Assembly: GCF_020217025.1 (NCBI RefSeq)
Contig: NZ_JAIWOF010000225.1
Coordinates: 1 to 15,293, forward strand
Reading direction: 5' to 3'
Source of the DNA: Flavobacterium sp.
GTDB taxonomy: Bacteria > Bacteroidota > Bacteroidia > Flavobacteriales > Flavobacteriaceae
DNA: 15,293 nt
Of the stretch, positions 6,265 to 14,732 are shown in pieces; within the stretch, counting starts at the first letter, position 1, and each line of letters opens with the position of its first letter. The notes beneath the pieces are model-generated. The model saw only the letters and a program-made list of their open reading frames with translations, was not told the origin of the DNA and searched no databases. Both the position numbers and the translations under genes were made by a program.

Positions 6265-8598
6265 ATGAAAAAAATTTACACAACATTACTTTTAGTGATA
6301 GGATTATACGCAAATGCACAACTTACAATCGTAAAAGATGTTGCTGCGGCGGGTATAACACCTACGTCAGACAAACAAGTCTTCTGGCAAAATAACAAAT
6401 GGAACAATAAGTTTTATTTTAATATAGGAACTACAGCAAAATTGGGTGTTACCGACGGAACCGATGCCGGTACTTTTTTAGTAAAAGATTTGGGGGTAGC
6501 AGGTGTTTCAACTTTAATATCCAAAATCATTCCGGCACAGGATTTTTTCTACATTCAGGTAGATGCGATTGATTCTTATTCTCCTTATACTCTGCACAAC
6601 GAATTATGGCGTTCTGATGGTACAGCTGCCGGAACTTTTTTACTAAAAAAATTCGATCCCACAATTTCATATCCTATTAATTTAGGTAGTGATATTAGTG
6701 AATATTGCAACAATTCCATCTTAGGAAACGAAATGTTTTTTGCTGGATTTACTACTGCAAACGGTTATGAATTATGGAAATCTGACGGAACCGTTTCCGG
6801 AACCGTTATGGTGAAAGATATGACAGCTGGAGCAGGAAATACACCAATGGATGGTTTTACCCGATTAGGCAGTAATGTTTACTTTTTCACAGGTTCAGGT
6901 CAACTTTGGAGAACTAATGGAACGGATGCGGGTACCGTTAATATTCCGCTTCCTGCTGGCCTTACCGTGTATGTATACAATACCATGGTCGCTTATAACG
7001 GGAAACTTATTTTTATAGGTTACGATGCTACTAACGGAATGGAGCCATGGATTTCTGATGGTACCACAGCGGGAACTCATATAATTGCAAATACTTCACC
7101 AAGAACAGATTATTATTATGTTTTAAAAGATTTAATGTTTAAAGAAGTACCGGGTGGTGTTTTATTTCAACAATTAATGACTTCTGGCAGTAATAAAAAC
7201 ACGTTATGGAAAACCGATGGTACGTCTTCGGGTACGGTACAACTTTCTAATCTTGATGTCATAGATGAGCAAAGTGGCGTTGATTTTGGTATGACCCAAC
7301 AATCCATTTATGTTTACAATCAATCCCAAAAAACTTTTTTTAAGAGTAATTATCAGCCAGGAGGTAGTTCTGTAATTTCTCAAAATCTGGCCTACAATCA
7401 GTTTAAAAATTTTTATAATTTCAAAAATACACTATGGTTTAGTTCTGGTATTGCGGCATTTGGATCCGATGCCTTTGAACCTTGGCGTTGCGATGGGTTC
7501 CAAACCGTAAAAACGTTTGACATCAATCCGGGCGTAGGACCATCAACACCATTCGGTTATTTTGAAATCAACAATGATCTGTATTTTTTTGCAAATAATG
7601 GCGGTGGTGTAAAGTTGTATAAATTTAATGGTGATTTTACTTTTAACAATTCGGTTAACAACAATTGGAGTAATGGTTCAAATTGGAATGCCGGGACAAC
7701 ACCATTACTAACGGAAGACGCAACCATTCCTTCCGGATTTAATATAAATGTAGATGGGAATGCTTTTGCCAATAACCTAAACGTAAGTTCTCCTTTAAAT
7801 TTAACGACGGGTAATTTGAACTTCAGAGGGAATTTAAGCCTAAATGCACCCGTTACCTTGAATGCAAACAATGTAAATCTTAAAGGAGAAAATGCCGCAA
7901 TCCTAAACGGAAATGCTATAAATTATCTTACCACAAATGGTGCAGGAACCGTTAATGTAGAAAATCTAAACCCAACAAGAGGACAGGTGAATTTGCCTAT
8001 CGGAACTGCAACCAATTACAATCCGATTACTATTGAAAACACAGGAACTTCCGATACTTTTTCGGTTAACGTTCAGGACGGAATTTCCAATACTACAGGA
8101 GGAGCAGTGAATGCTACATGGAACATATCTGAAGCTATTGCAGGTGATAGTAATGTAAATGTTTCCTTCACTTGGAATCAAACACAAGAGAACGGATTGT
8201 TCAATCGCAATACAGCAGCGGTCGGACATTATTACAACGCAACTTGGAACAGCGAATCGTCTTCAATCGTAACAGGAACAAATCCTTATACGATTTCAGC
8301 AACTAATATTTCGAGTTTTTCACCTTTTGGAGTTTTAAACCAATCGGCTTTGGGAAATACTAGCTTTACAACAGCTGAAATTAGTATTTATCCAAATCCA
8401 TCAAATGGTAATTTCGCAATTCAAGTTCCTGATAGTTTTATCGGAAGTAGAGCTGTAATTTATAATTTGTTAGGTCAATCCATCAAAGAATTTTCTATTG
8501 ATGAGGTGAATCAAAATACCAATCTTGAAAAAGGAGTTTACTTACTTCAAATTCAAAAAGGAAATCAAGTTAGTACTAAAAAAATCATAATTAAATAA
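6265..8598 (+). CDS. T9SS-exported ELWxxDGT-repeat protein
   Basis: This 777-residue secreted protein is counted from the ATG at 6265, which gives a clean signal peptide (MKKIYTTLLLVIGLYANA, cleavage before QLTIVKD). A TTG at 6244 in the same frame would add seven residues that fit no signal peptide. Repeats of the ELWxxDGTxxGT type are seen near residues 60-70, 113-124, 169-180, 213-224, 260-271 and 313-324. A decayed copy, EPWRCDGF, lies at 405-412. The roughly 50-100 residue spacing suggests a beta-propeller-like or beta-rich array. A Ser/Thr/Asn-rich beta region follows (about 465-690). The last 70 residues are a type A T9SS sorting domain: ISIYPNPSNGNF (706-717), then a GVYLLQIQ strand and a terminal KKIIIK. 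It is therefore expected to cross the outer membrane by the type IX system and be released or anchored at the surface. The OmpA-like gene begins 2 bp after its stop. The ligand or enzymatic role is unknown. Confidence 0.9.
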   Translation: MKKIYTTLLLVIGLYANAQLTIVKDVAAAGITPTSDKQVFWQNNKWNNKFYFNIGTTAKLGVTDGTDAGTFLVKDLGVAGVSTLISKIIPAQDFFYIQVDAIDSYSPYTLHNELWRSDGTAAGTFLLKKFDPTISYPINLGSDISEYCNNSILGNEMFFAGFTTANGYELWKSDGTVSGTVMVKDMTAGAGNTPMDGFTRLGSNVYFFTGSGQLWRTNGTDAGTVNIPLPAGLTVYVYNTMVAYNGKLIFIGYDATNGMEPWISDGTTAGTHIIANTSPRTDYYYVLKDLMFKEVPGGVLFQQLMTSGSNKNTLWKTDGTSSGTVQLSNLDVIDEQSGVDFGMTQQSIYVYNQSQKTFFKSNYQPGGSSVISQNLAYNQFKNFYNFKNTLWFSSGIAAFGSDAFEPWRCDGFQTVKTFDINPGVGPSTPFGYFEINNDLYFFANNGGGVKLYKFNGDFTFNNSVNNNWSNGSNWNAGTTPLLTEDATIPSGFNINVDGNAFANNLNVSSPLNLTTGNLNFRGNLSLNAPVTLNANNVNLKGENAAILNGNAINYLTTNGAGTVNVENLNPTRGQVNLPIGTATNYNPITIENTGTSDTFSVNVQDGISNTTGGAVNATWNISEAIAGDSNVNVSFTWNQTQENGLFNRNTAAVGHYYNATWNSESSSIVTGTNPYTISATNISSFSPFGVLNQSALGNTSFTTAEISIYPNPSNGNFAIQVPDSFIGSRAVIYNLLGQSIKEFSIDEVNQNTNLEKGVYLLQIQKGNQVSTKKIIIK

Positions 8599-8600
8599 GC

Positions 8601-9533
8601 ATGAGAAAAGTATTTTATTTGATGATATTGGCCACATCGGCAGTATTTTCACAATGTCCAGAAGGACTAATTACAAGTGAACAAAACTTAGTAAAAAACG
8701 GAGATTTTGAAGAAGGAAGCACGCCTTTTGATTCCGATTACAATGAAGAAGAGTTGGCAGGAGCAGGTAATTATAGAATTACCGATGATGCTTACAAGTT
8801 TTCACCTATTTATTTTAAAGGAAAAGGAGAAGGAAACTTCATGACGGTTGATGGTGCAAACGGAGAAAATATGACGGTTTGGTCTCAAAAGATTTCAGTT
8901 AAAAAGAATACCACTTATTTTTTCTCTTGTTGGACTAGTACTTTAAATGTGAAGACAGGACCACCGGCTGTATTACAATTTTCTATTAATGGAAAATTGT
9001 TAGATGTGCCTTTTAAATGTCCAAAAAAAATAAACAAATGGGAACAGTTCTTTGTCCTTTGGAACTCAGAAGGAACAGAAGAAATTGAGATTAGAATTGT
9101 GAGTCAAAATCCTGATTGGGACGGAAATGATTTTGGTTTAGATAGAATTAAATTCTACGAATGTCAAGAAACTAAATTAAAAATTGTGGAAGATAAACCA
9201 GTGGTGTTAAGAAATGTACTTTTTGATACAAATAGTGCTGTGATTTTAGAATCTTCTTTCTCAGAATTGAATGAGCTAGTTGGTTATTTAAAACGTAATA
9301 AAGATAAGAAAATTGATATTTCAGGTCATACCGATAATGTTGGAAGCGATGCCGCAAATCAAAAATTATCAGATGCAAGAGCGAAATCAGTAATGAGTTA
9401 TTTAGTCACCAATGGAATTGAAGAAACTAGAATGACAGCAATAGGATTTGGTGAAGAAAAACCTGTAGATTCAAACGATACTTTTGAAGGAAGACAGAAA
9501 AATCGACGTGTTGAGTTTATTATTGTAAAATAA
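8601..9533 (+). CDS. OmpA-family protein with N-terminal jelly-roll-like domain
   Basis: This 310-residue envelope protein has a signal peptide (MRKVFYLMILATSAVFS, cleavage before QCPEG; FSQC is not a lipobox). Residues about 28-187 look like a carbohydrate-binding-module/galactose-binding-like jelly roll: NLVKNGDFEEG at the start, VDGANGENMTVWSQKISV, NTTYFFSCW, LQFSINGKLL, and GNDFGLDRIKFYEC at the end, the usual strand pattern of such domains. Residues about 200-310 form the OmpA C-terminal domain, which binds peptidoglycan: VLFDTNSAVI (206-215), SGHTDNVGS (241-249), the NQKLSDARAKSV helix (253-264) with the ligand-binding Asp and Arg, GFGEEKP (282-288) and NRRVEF (301-306). No transmembrane beta-barrel is apparent. 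The start is 2 bp after the stop of the ELWxxDGT protein, which suggests translational coupling and a joint role. A strong terminator follows. Confidence 0.92.
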   Translation: MRKVFYLMILATSAVFSQCPEGLITSEQNLVKNGDFEEGSTPFDSDYNEEELAGAGNYRITDDAYKFSPIYFKGKGEGNFMTVDGANGENMTVWSQKISVKKNTTYFFSCWTSTLNVKTGPPAVLQFSINGKLLDVPFKCPKKINKWEQFFVLWNSEGTEEIEIRIVSQNPDWDGNDFGLDRIKFYECQETKLKIVEDKPVVLRNVLFDTNSAVILESSFSELNELVGYLKRNKDKKIDISGHTDNVGSDAANQKLSDARAKSVMSYLVTNGIEETRMTAIGFGEEKPVDSNDTFEGRQKNRRVEFIIVK

Positions 9534-9565
9534 AAGAAAGTCCCGATTCAATCGGGACTTTCTTT
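9533..9565. terminator. Bidirectional rho-independent terminator
   Basis: A perfect 16-bp inverted repeat, AAAGAAAGTCCCGATT (9533-9548) and AATCGGGACTTTCTTT (9550-9565), has a GC core and A/T-rich flanks that give a U-tract on both strands. It lies exactly between the convergent OmpA-like and rhodanese genes and overlaps the last base of the OmpA-like stop codon. Confidence 0.92.
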
Positions 9566-9874
9566 TTATAATTTATTTTCTAAACTTTGCCAACCACCAC
9601 CGTTGATGCAATCAATACCGTGTTGTTTTAAAATGGAAGTTGCTTGACCACTTCGCATTCCTGAACGACAACAAGCTATAATGGGTTTGTTCCATTTTTT
9701 GATGGTTTCGATGTTTCCGTTTAATACTTGTAAGGCAATGTTTTTTGAACCTTTGATATGACCGTCTCTATATTCTTCTGGCGTTCTTACGTCTAAGATA
9801 ATAGCTCCTTTTTGAACGTATTCCTGAACATCATTCGTTTTATTTCCTAATCCTAAAAAATCTAAAATTCCCAT
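9566..9874 (-). CDS. Single-domain rhodanese-like protein
   Basis: This 102-residue cytoplasmic protein has no signal peptide. The rhodanese fold is seen in AIILDVRTPEEYRDGHIKGSKNI (residues 24-46, the conserved DVR-x-x-x-E-x-x-x-G-H-I element). The active-site loop CRSGMRS (69-75) carries catalytic Cys69, preceded by Cys68, and the terminal NGGGWQSL (91-98) is the usual family ending. Such proteins carry a persulfide sulfur on the cysteine and pass it to acceptors; the physiological acceptor here is not evident. The length is normal for single-domain rhodaneses. Its own -7 element (9894-9901) and the 68-bp gap to the hydroxylase gene suggest it can be transcribed independently. Confidence 0.93.
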   Translation of the reverse strand: MGILDFLGLGNKTNDVQEYVQKGAIILDVRTPEEYRDGHIKGSKNIALQVLNGNIETIKKWNKPIIACCRSGMRSGQATSILKQHGIDCINGGGWQSLENKL

Positions 9875-9893
9875 AATTGTTTCTTTTTTTTGA

Positions 9894-9901
9894 CAAAGAT
9901 A
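9894..9901 (-). promoter_or_regulatory. Bacteroidota -7 promoter element of the rhodanese gene
   Basis: Read on the - strand this is TATCTTTG, a perfect match to TAnnTTTG, about 20 bp upstream of the rhodanese ATG. The nearest upstream TTG lies 26 bp away, slightly longer than the usual 17-23 bp, so the -33 part is not convincing. Confidence 0.45.
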
Positions 9902-9922
9902 GAGCCGATTGAAAATCTTTTC

Positions 9923-9938
9923 AGTAACAAAAGTTACT
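9923..9938. repeat. Small AGTAAC-AAAA-GTTACT hairpin
   Basis: A perfect 6-bp inverted repeat with an AAAA loop lies 4 bp beyond the stop of the hydroxylase gene (at 9943, - strand) and upstream of the rhodanese promoter. It may act as a weak terminator for the hydroxylase or as an operator, but it is AT-rich and has only a poor U-tract. Confidence 0.25.
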
Positions 9939-9942
9939 TTGG

Positions 9943-11700
9943 TTAAGCGTTAGCTTTTTCAAAAATCAATTCCAATCCGTTATCCACTAAATGTACAATT
10001 TCAGGGCGATTAGTTTTTACTTTTTCTAAGTGATTTAGAACTTTATCAACCAAATCTGAATTTCCTTCTTTTTTAGCCAATTCCGCGATTTCAACGGATA
10101 ATAACCAATCATTTGGATGTCCAGCAGAAACCGAAGCAAATGCTTCTTTTAAAGTAGTCGCAGCAGGTTTTCCTTCTCTGATGTTGCGAACACTTAAATA
10201 GAGTCTTTCTAATTCTTCTCTTTCAGCCGATTTTTTCTGTTTAATCGTTTGCGAAGAGGGAACGTGATTAATCATATCAAAACTATTCACATCAGCCGGA
10301 CCAGAAAAAGCTGAAATCACTTTTTTACCCACAGCCATATCATAAATGCCCCATTCTGGTTGGAAAAGAACCGTATCATTATGAGTAACGGTGCAATTTT
10401 TGAATTTAATCAATAAGATTTCGCCTTGTAAATTGCGAGTTCCGGTTACAATTTCACCTACAACTTTGATGTTGCCTTCAAATTCTAAAGTTACTTGCTC
10501 GCCTTCGTAAATATCATAAGCTCGTAAATCTCTTGGACTCATTTCTTCAATCGCCAAGTTAATACCTTTTAGTTTTCCAATTGGCGAACCAAAACCTTCA
10601 GCATGATATTCAGTTCCGTGACCTACCAATTCTTTTTCTCGATGAGAAAGTGCTGTTTTTCCTGTCGTTTGAACATAAACTGGTTTTCCTTCATCTTCAA
10701 TAACATTAGTGAAAACGCCTGAAATTTGAAGTCCAGTACTTAATTCAATTGTTCCTAAAGCATTTGAATGAATCAATTTTTTAATTCCCGATAATCCTCC
10801 AGTTCGTAATGCCATTTTATTCGCAAATTCCTCTAAAACTTGACTCAATTGAGCAAAATCAGATGTTACATAAAGTTGAGGTTGCGGTTTAGTAATATCA
10901 AAACTTTGGTCGGCTGCCGAAATATCGTATGGAATTTTCTTCACATTGTCGGTCATGCACCAAGCACTTTCTCCAATAGAAGAAAGTAATCCCGCACCAT
11001 AAATTTTTGGATTGTCAACGGTTCCAATTAAACCATATTCTACTGTCCACCAATGTAGGTTTCTAATGCGAGACATTTCTGATAATTCGCCCATATTATT
11101 CTGTAAGAAATCCACTTGCTCTTCCGCTTTTTTGATTTCTTCTGCTGGAGTATCTTCTGCTTCTTTTAAAATTGAAAGCAAACGAATCGCTTCATACAAT
11201 TCATAATCACGTGCTGATGAAATCGCTTTACAACCAATTTCACCAAAACGTCTTAAATATTCAGCATATTCTGGATTCGCAATAATAGGAGCGTGACCTG
11301 CGCCTTCGTGAATGATGTCTGGAGCTGGAGTGTATTCAATATGTTCTAACTGGCGAATATCGCAAGCAATAACTAAGACATTATACGCTTGAAATTCCAT
11401 GAACGCATTAGGTGGAATGAATCCATCAACGGCAACTGCGGCCCAACCGATTTCTTTTAAAATTCGGTTCATGCCGTACATGTTGGGAATATTATCAATC
11501 TCCAAACCTGTTTTTTGTAAGCCTTCTAAATACGAACTATGAGCGACTTTTGAAAGATAATCTACATTTTTACGCATAACATAGCGCCAAACGGCTTGGT
11601 TAATTGGCGTATAATCATCATAAACTTGCGGCTTGATGAATTGTTTTAAATGTTTTGGTAATCTGTCAATCAGTGGATTACTTTCAAAATGCGTTTCCAT
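9943..11700 (-). CDS. Biopterin-dependent aromatic amino acid hydroxylase (phenylalanine 4-monooxygenase type), long form
   Basis: This 585-residue enzyme is predicted to hydroxylate phenylalanine to tyrosine using O2, tetrahydropterin and non-haem iron in the cytoplasm. The catalytic core fills about residues 1-300, without an N-terminal ACT regulatory domain. The iron ligands of the family are His131 and His136 in PDIIHEGAGHAPI and Glu221 in WWTVEYGLI. Other family elements are VDGFIPPNAF (91-100) and the GAGLLSSIGES loop (235-245). Monodomain bacterial enzymes end near residue 300. Here about 280 further residues follow: a Gly/Val-rich beta region (about 310-475, for example GTIELSTGLQISGVF) and a helical tail (about 485-585). 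I know of similar long forms in Bacteroidota, but no function for the extension. Substrate choice between Phe, Tyr and Trp cannot be read from the sequence; Phe is the likeliest. No pterin dehydratase gene is in the window. Confidence 0.93.
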   Translation of the reverse strand: METHFESNPLIDRLPKHLKQFIKPQVYDDYTPINQAVWRYVMRKNVDYLSKVAHSSYLEGLQKTGLEIDNIPNMYGMNRILKEIGWAAVAVDGFIPPNAFMEFQAYNVLVIACDIRQLEHIEYTPAPDIIHEGAGHAPIIANPEYAEYLRRFGEIGCKAISSARDYELYEAIRLLSILKEAEDTPAEEIKKAEEQVDFLQNNMGELSEMSRIRNLHWWTVEYGLIGTVDNPKIYGAGLLSSIGESAWCMTDNVKKIPYDISAADQSFDITKPQPQLYVTSDFAQLSQVLEEFANKMALRTGGLSGIKKLIHSNALGTIELSTGLQISGVFTNVIEDEGKPVYVQTTGKTALSHREKELVGHGTEYHAEGFGSPIGKLKGINLAIEEMSPRDLRAYDIYEGEQVTLEFEGNIKVVGEIVTGTRNLQGEILLIKFKNCTVTHNDTVLFQPEWGIYDMAVGKKVISAFSGPADVNSFDMINHVPSSQTIKQKKSAEREELERLYLSVRNIREGKPAATTLKEAFASVSAGHPNDWLLSVEIAELAKKEGNSDLVDKVLNHLEKVKTNRPEIVHLVDNGLELIFEKANA

Positions 11701-11791
11701 AATTTTACTTGTGATGTTTGACGTAAAATTACGACTTTTTCACAAAGAAGGAAAACATTTTGAGAATTTGATACAACTAAATAGGATAGTA

Positions 11792-14629
11792 CTATTCTGT
11801 TTTTTCAACAGGAACGGCTGGTTCAATTTTAGGGACACTATCATTCTGAATGGTTGGAGTAGGAGTGGTAGTTGCAGGAACCGTCGTATTAATAGGCGTT
11901 ACACCATCAACATATTCCGTTTCTTCCAAATCTTCTGATTTTCTTCCTAATTTGATGTCTGGATTTTCTTGTGTTCCTAATACTTTAATCGGAATTCCAA
12001 TGATACCTAATGGTGGTAATCCGATACGCATTTTCAAGTTTAATTTTCCGTCTAAACTCGTTTGTCCTTCAAATCGTAATCTAAAACCAGCTACTTTGAA
12101 TTTGAAACGTTCGATAGTTACAATGTTGTTTTTAATGGTTGATTTGATATCCACCTTCGAAATATCAGGATCTTTAATATCTGGATTTTCGGTTTTAGCC
12201 GAAACGACATTCAATAATTTAAAGCCTTTCATTTTTACTTTTTTAACGGAAAGAGTTCCGCTTCCTTCTAAAGAGGGCATTACAGGTGCCATTTGATTGT
12301 TTAAAACACCTTTTATCGAATAATTCAAACCTACAATTCCTTCCGCACTTTCTGCCGCGGTTACGATTTCTCGAAACATTTTAATTTCGTTGTAAGCGCG
12401 TTTAATATCAAATTCGGAAGCATTGATTTTATAATCGAAATACGCTTTTTGTGTGCCTTCGTTTTTATAAAAAGCATCCATTTTAGCGGTAGCACCAATG
12501 ATACCTAAGCTGCTATTTAAAAGTTGTAAACTACCGTTTTGAATGACTAAATTACCTTTTAAATTTTCAATGGTAATGTCGTCATATTGCGTTTTTACAG
12601 CATTAGTTTGGATGGAAACATTCAAATTTGTTGGAATTTGAACTACTCCAGAAACTTCAGTTTTCTCGGTTTCATCATCCGTTTCATAAGTTAGGGTTGG
12701 AATAAATTCATTAACATTCAAATAATTCGATGTTAGATTGAAATTTCCTTTTAAAATTTGATTTTCCGAAAGAACAAAGTTGATGACATTTTCTAAATTT
12801 CCATTCATGGTAATATCGGATGAGCCGTATTTTCCATTGAAATTAGAAAAGTTCATTTTATCTTGATTGAAAGTGAACAATCCGTTTTCGATTAAGAAGG
12901 GTTTTGCCAAATAAGTACTTGTGGTTTTGATGTTTTTTACTTCAAGAGTTCCACTGTTTTTTAAGTTGGCAATTCTTCCATTTGAAGCGTCGCTTTGTTT
13001 TCCAGCCAAGCTCAAATCAGCTTTTATGAAACCATCTATATCTAGTCCTTTTTGGGAGAAAACTTTGTAAATTCGAGCAACGTTTAATGTTCCTATTGCT
13101 TTTACATCGTAATTGATATCATCGAAATTTTTAAATGAAGCATTTAAGTTAAAGGGTTCGCCTTCAAAAGTGAAATTAGCTGGAGAAAGGATAAAAGAAG
13201 CATCTTTAAATTCACCTGTTGGACTGTTTAAGCTCGCTTTTAAATTAATATTTTGAATCGGTTTTGGATAATAAGCGGTTTGAATGAATCCGTTAGTAAG
13301 TTCAAAATTTCCTTTAGTTACAGGGAATTTTTTATCTTTTTTAATATAATCTCCTTTAGAAACGATATCGGCATCTAAACTTCCTGCTAATTTAAAATTC
13401 GGAATTTGAAGCGCAGTACTCAAAAAAGCCAAATCTAATTTTGATTTTACTTTTGAATCAATTTTAAGTTGTTCTCCAAAGCCATCTGAAATTAAAATCG
13501 CACTTAATTTGTTTTTATTTACATCAAAATACAACGAATCTAATCGTACTTTAAGTTGATTGATGTCTAAATTAGGAAGTTTAGTATCTAAATTCAAGAA
13601 AATATTCTCAACGGGATAAGGCGCTTTTTCATGTTTTACATAGCCATCTCTTACTTTGATGTTGAAATTCACTTCTGGACTTAAATTCTCAGAAGCTATA
13701 TATTTCCCTTTTAAAGTTAAGAAAGCGGAGGTTGTTCCCTTCATTTTAGTTTCGGTCATCCAAGAAACATATTCGGCAGGTAAAGCAGTGAACAAGTCAT
13801 CTAAATCGCTGTCTTCGGTTTTTAATTTGAAATCCATTTGATAACCATTTTTCAAGAAATCAAAGAAACCTGTAAATTCAACGGGTAATTTATTGATGAC
13901 CAAATCGTTTTTCTCAAAAATAAAAGAAAGCGAATTGGTGTTGATTTTTGTGATTAAATCTGCTTTTACTTTCTTGTTTTTTAAGTATTCACTTTTGTCA
14001 TAAGTAAAACTCAAACTGTCAATTCTGGCCGAAGTTTTTAAGCTAAAATTGGATTTCAATAAATCACCTTTTCCTTTGTAGTTGAAACCTTTTGCTTCGA
14101 TAAGAATTTTGGTTGACTTATCGTTATAAACTAACTGACTATTATTGATTTGAATGTTTTCTAACTTTAAAGAGGCACTTTCAGATGAAGTTGTTGTGTC
14201 TTTAGAATTCGATTTATAGATGTTGTAATTAGCTTCTCCCTTTTGGTTGACTAATACATTAATTTTTGCTTCTTCTAGATAGATTTCTTCAATTTCAGTC
14301 TGACTTCCAAAAACTACCGACCAAACGTCGATACCAAAACTTATTTCTTTTGCAGAAACTAACGATTTATTTTTATAAGGTTTTGAACCATTAAGATTTA
14401 ATTCGTGTAAGGTCAATGTTAAAGAAGGGAAATGTTTGAAAAAGGACAATTCTGATTCGTTGAAATTTAATTCACCCTCTAGGTTTTTATTGGCCAATAT
14501 TTTTACTTTTTCTGTAATGGTATCAGCAAAAACAATAGGTAATATTACGAGTAGTAATAATGAAATAATAAAAGTGATTCCCGTTACTTTGAGAATTTTA
14601 ACGAGTAATGTTTTTTTTGAGTTTTCCAT
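11792..14629 (-). CDS. AsmA-family envelope protein
   Basis: This is a 945-residue inner-membrane-anchored periplasmic protein of the AsmA/TamB-like group, whose members are linked to outer-membrane biogenesis and lipid transport between membranes. One N-terminal membrane helix (about residues 11-35, VTGITFIISLLLLVILPIVF) is followed by the typical AsmA opening (NLEGELNFNESELSFF, LTLTLHELNLNG). A long series of amphipathic beta-strands of the kind expected for a hydrophobic groove comes next. The C-terminal AsmA region includes GSGTLSVKKVKMKGFKLLN and LKMRIGLPPLGIIGIPIKVLGT. The last 35 residues are a Pro/Thr/Val-rich low-complexity tail. The ATG at 14629 is preferred over the in-frame TTG at 14656, because that TTG lies inside the perfect -7 promoter element at 14654-14661 and would add nine residues before the natural MENSKK start. 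The hydroxylase gene follows 91 bp downstream. Confidence 0.9.
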   Translation of the reverse strand: MENSKKTLLVKILKVTGITFIISLLLLVILPIVFADTITEKVKILANKNLEGELNFNESELSFFKHFPSLTLTLHELNLNGSKPYKNKSLVSAKEISFGIDVWSVVFGSQTEIEEIYLEEAKINVLVNQKGEANYNIYKSNSKDTTTSSESASLKLENIQINNSQLVYNDKSTKILIEAKGFNYKGKGDLLKSNFSLKTSARIDSLSFTYDKSEYLKNKKVKADLITKINTNSLSFIFEKNDLVINKLPVEFTGFFDFLKNGYQMDFKLKTEDSDLDDLFTALPAEYVSWMTETKMKGTTSAFLTLKGKYIASENLSPEVNFNIKVRDGYVKHEKAPYPVENIFLNLDTKLPNLDINQLKVRLDSLYFDVNKNKLSAILISDGFGEQLKIDSKVKSKLDLAFLSTALQIPNFKLAGSLDADIVSKGDYIKKDKKFPVTKGNFELTNGFIQTAYYPKPIQNINLKASLNSPTGEFKDASFILSPANFTFEGEPFNLNASFKNFDDINYDVKAIGTLNVARIYKVFSQKGLDIDGFIKADLSLAGKQSDASNGRIANLKNSGTLEVKNIKTTSTYLAKPFLIENGLFTFNQDKMNFSNFNGKYGSSDITMNGNLENVINFVLSENQILKGNFNLTSNYLNVNEFIPTLTYETDDETEKTEVSGVVQIPTNLNVSIQTNAVKTQYDDITIENLKGNLVIQNGSLQLLNSSLGIIGATAKMDAFYKNEGTQKAYFDYKINASEFDIKRAYNEIKMFREIVTAAESAEGIVGLNYSIKGVLNNQMAPVMPSLEGSGTLSVKKVKMKGFKLLNVVSAKTENPDIKDPDISKVDIKSTIKNNIVTIERFKFKVAGFRLRFEGQTSLDGKLNLKMRIGLPPLGIIGIPIKVLGTQENPDIKLGRKSEDLEETEYVDGVTPINTTVPATTTPTPTIQNDSVPKIEPAVPVEKTE

Positions 14630-14653
14630 TTTTATAGTTGTAGAGAGATTGGG

Positions 14654-14661
14654 CAAAATTA
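14654..14661 (-). promoter_or_regulatory. Bacteroidota -7 promoter element of the AsmA-family gene
   Basis: Read on the - strand this is TAATTTTG, a perfect TAnnTTTG match, placed 24 bp before the ATG at 14629. About 17-20 bp upstream is TTCTTA instead of a clean TTG, so the -33 box is weak. The terminator of the upstream gene ends about 40 bp away, which fits a fresh transcription start here. Confidence 0.5.
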
Positions 14662-14699
14662 CTACAATTTTTTTTGTAAGAATTGAAATGTTTGTAAAA

Positions 14700-14729
14700 A
14701 AAAAGAGCTAGTAAAAACTAACTCTTTTT
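14700..14729 (-). terminator. Rho-independent terminator of the T9SS type B gene
   Basis: The arms are AAAAAGAGCTAGT (14700-14712) and ACTAACTCTTTTT (14717-14729), a 13-bp stem with one mismatch and an AAAA loop. On the - strand it follows the stop codon at 14733 by 3 bp and continues into a long T-run (complement of the A-run at 14696-14704). Confidence 0.82.
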
Positions 14730-14732
14730 TAA

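Noticed and set aside
11722..11733. CGTAA-AA-TTACG inverted repeat upstream of the hydroxylase
   Set aside because: The arms are only 5 bp with a 2-base centre, which is too weak to call an operator.
11786..11795. Perfect 10-bp palindrome ATAGTACTAT over the AsmA stop codon
   Set aside because: It is AT-rich, has no loop and no T-tract; it could be chance, so it is not called as a terminator or operator.
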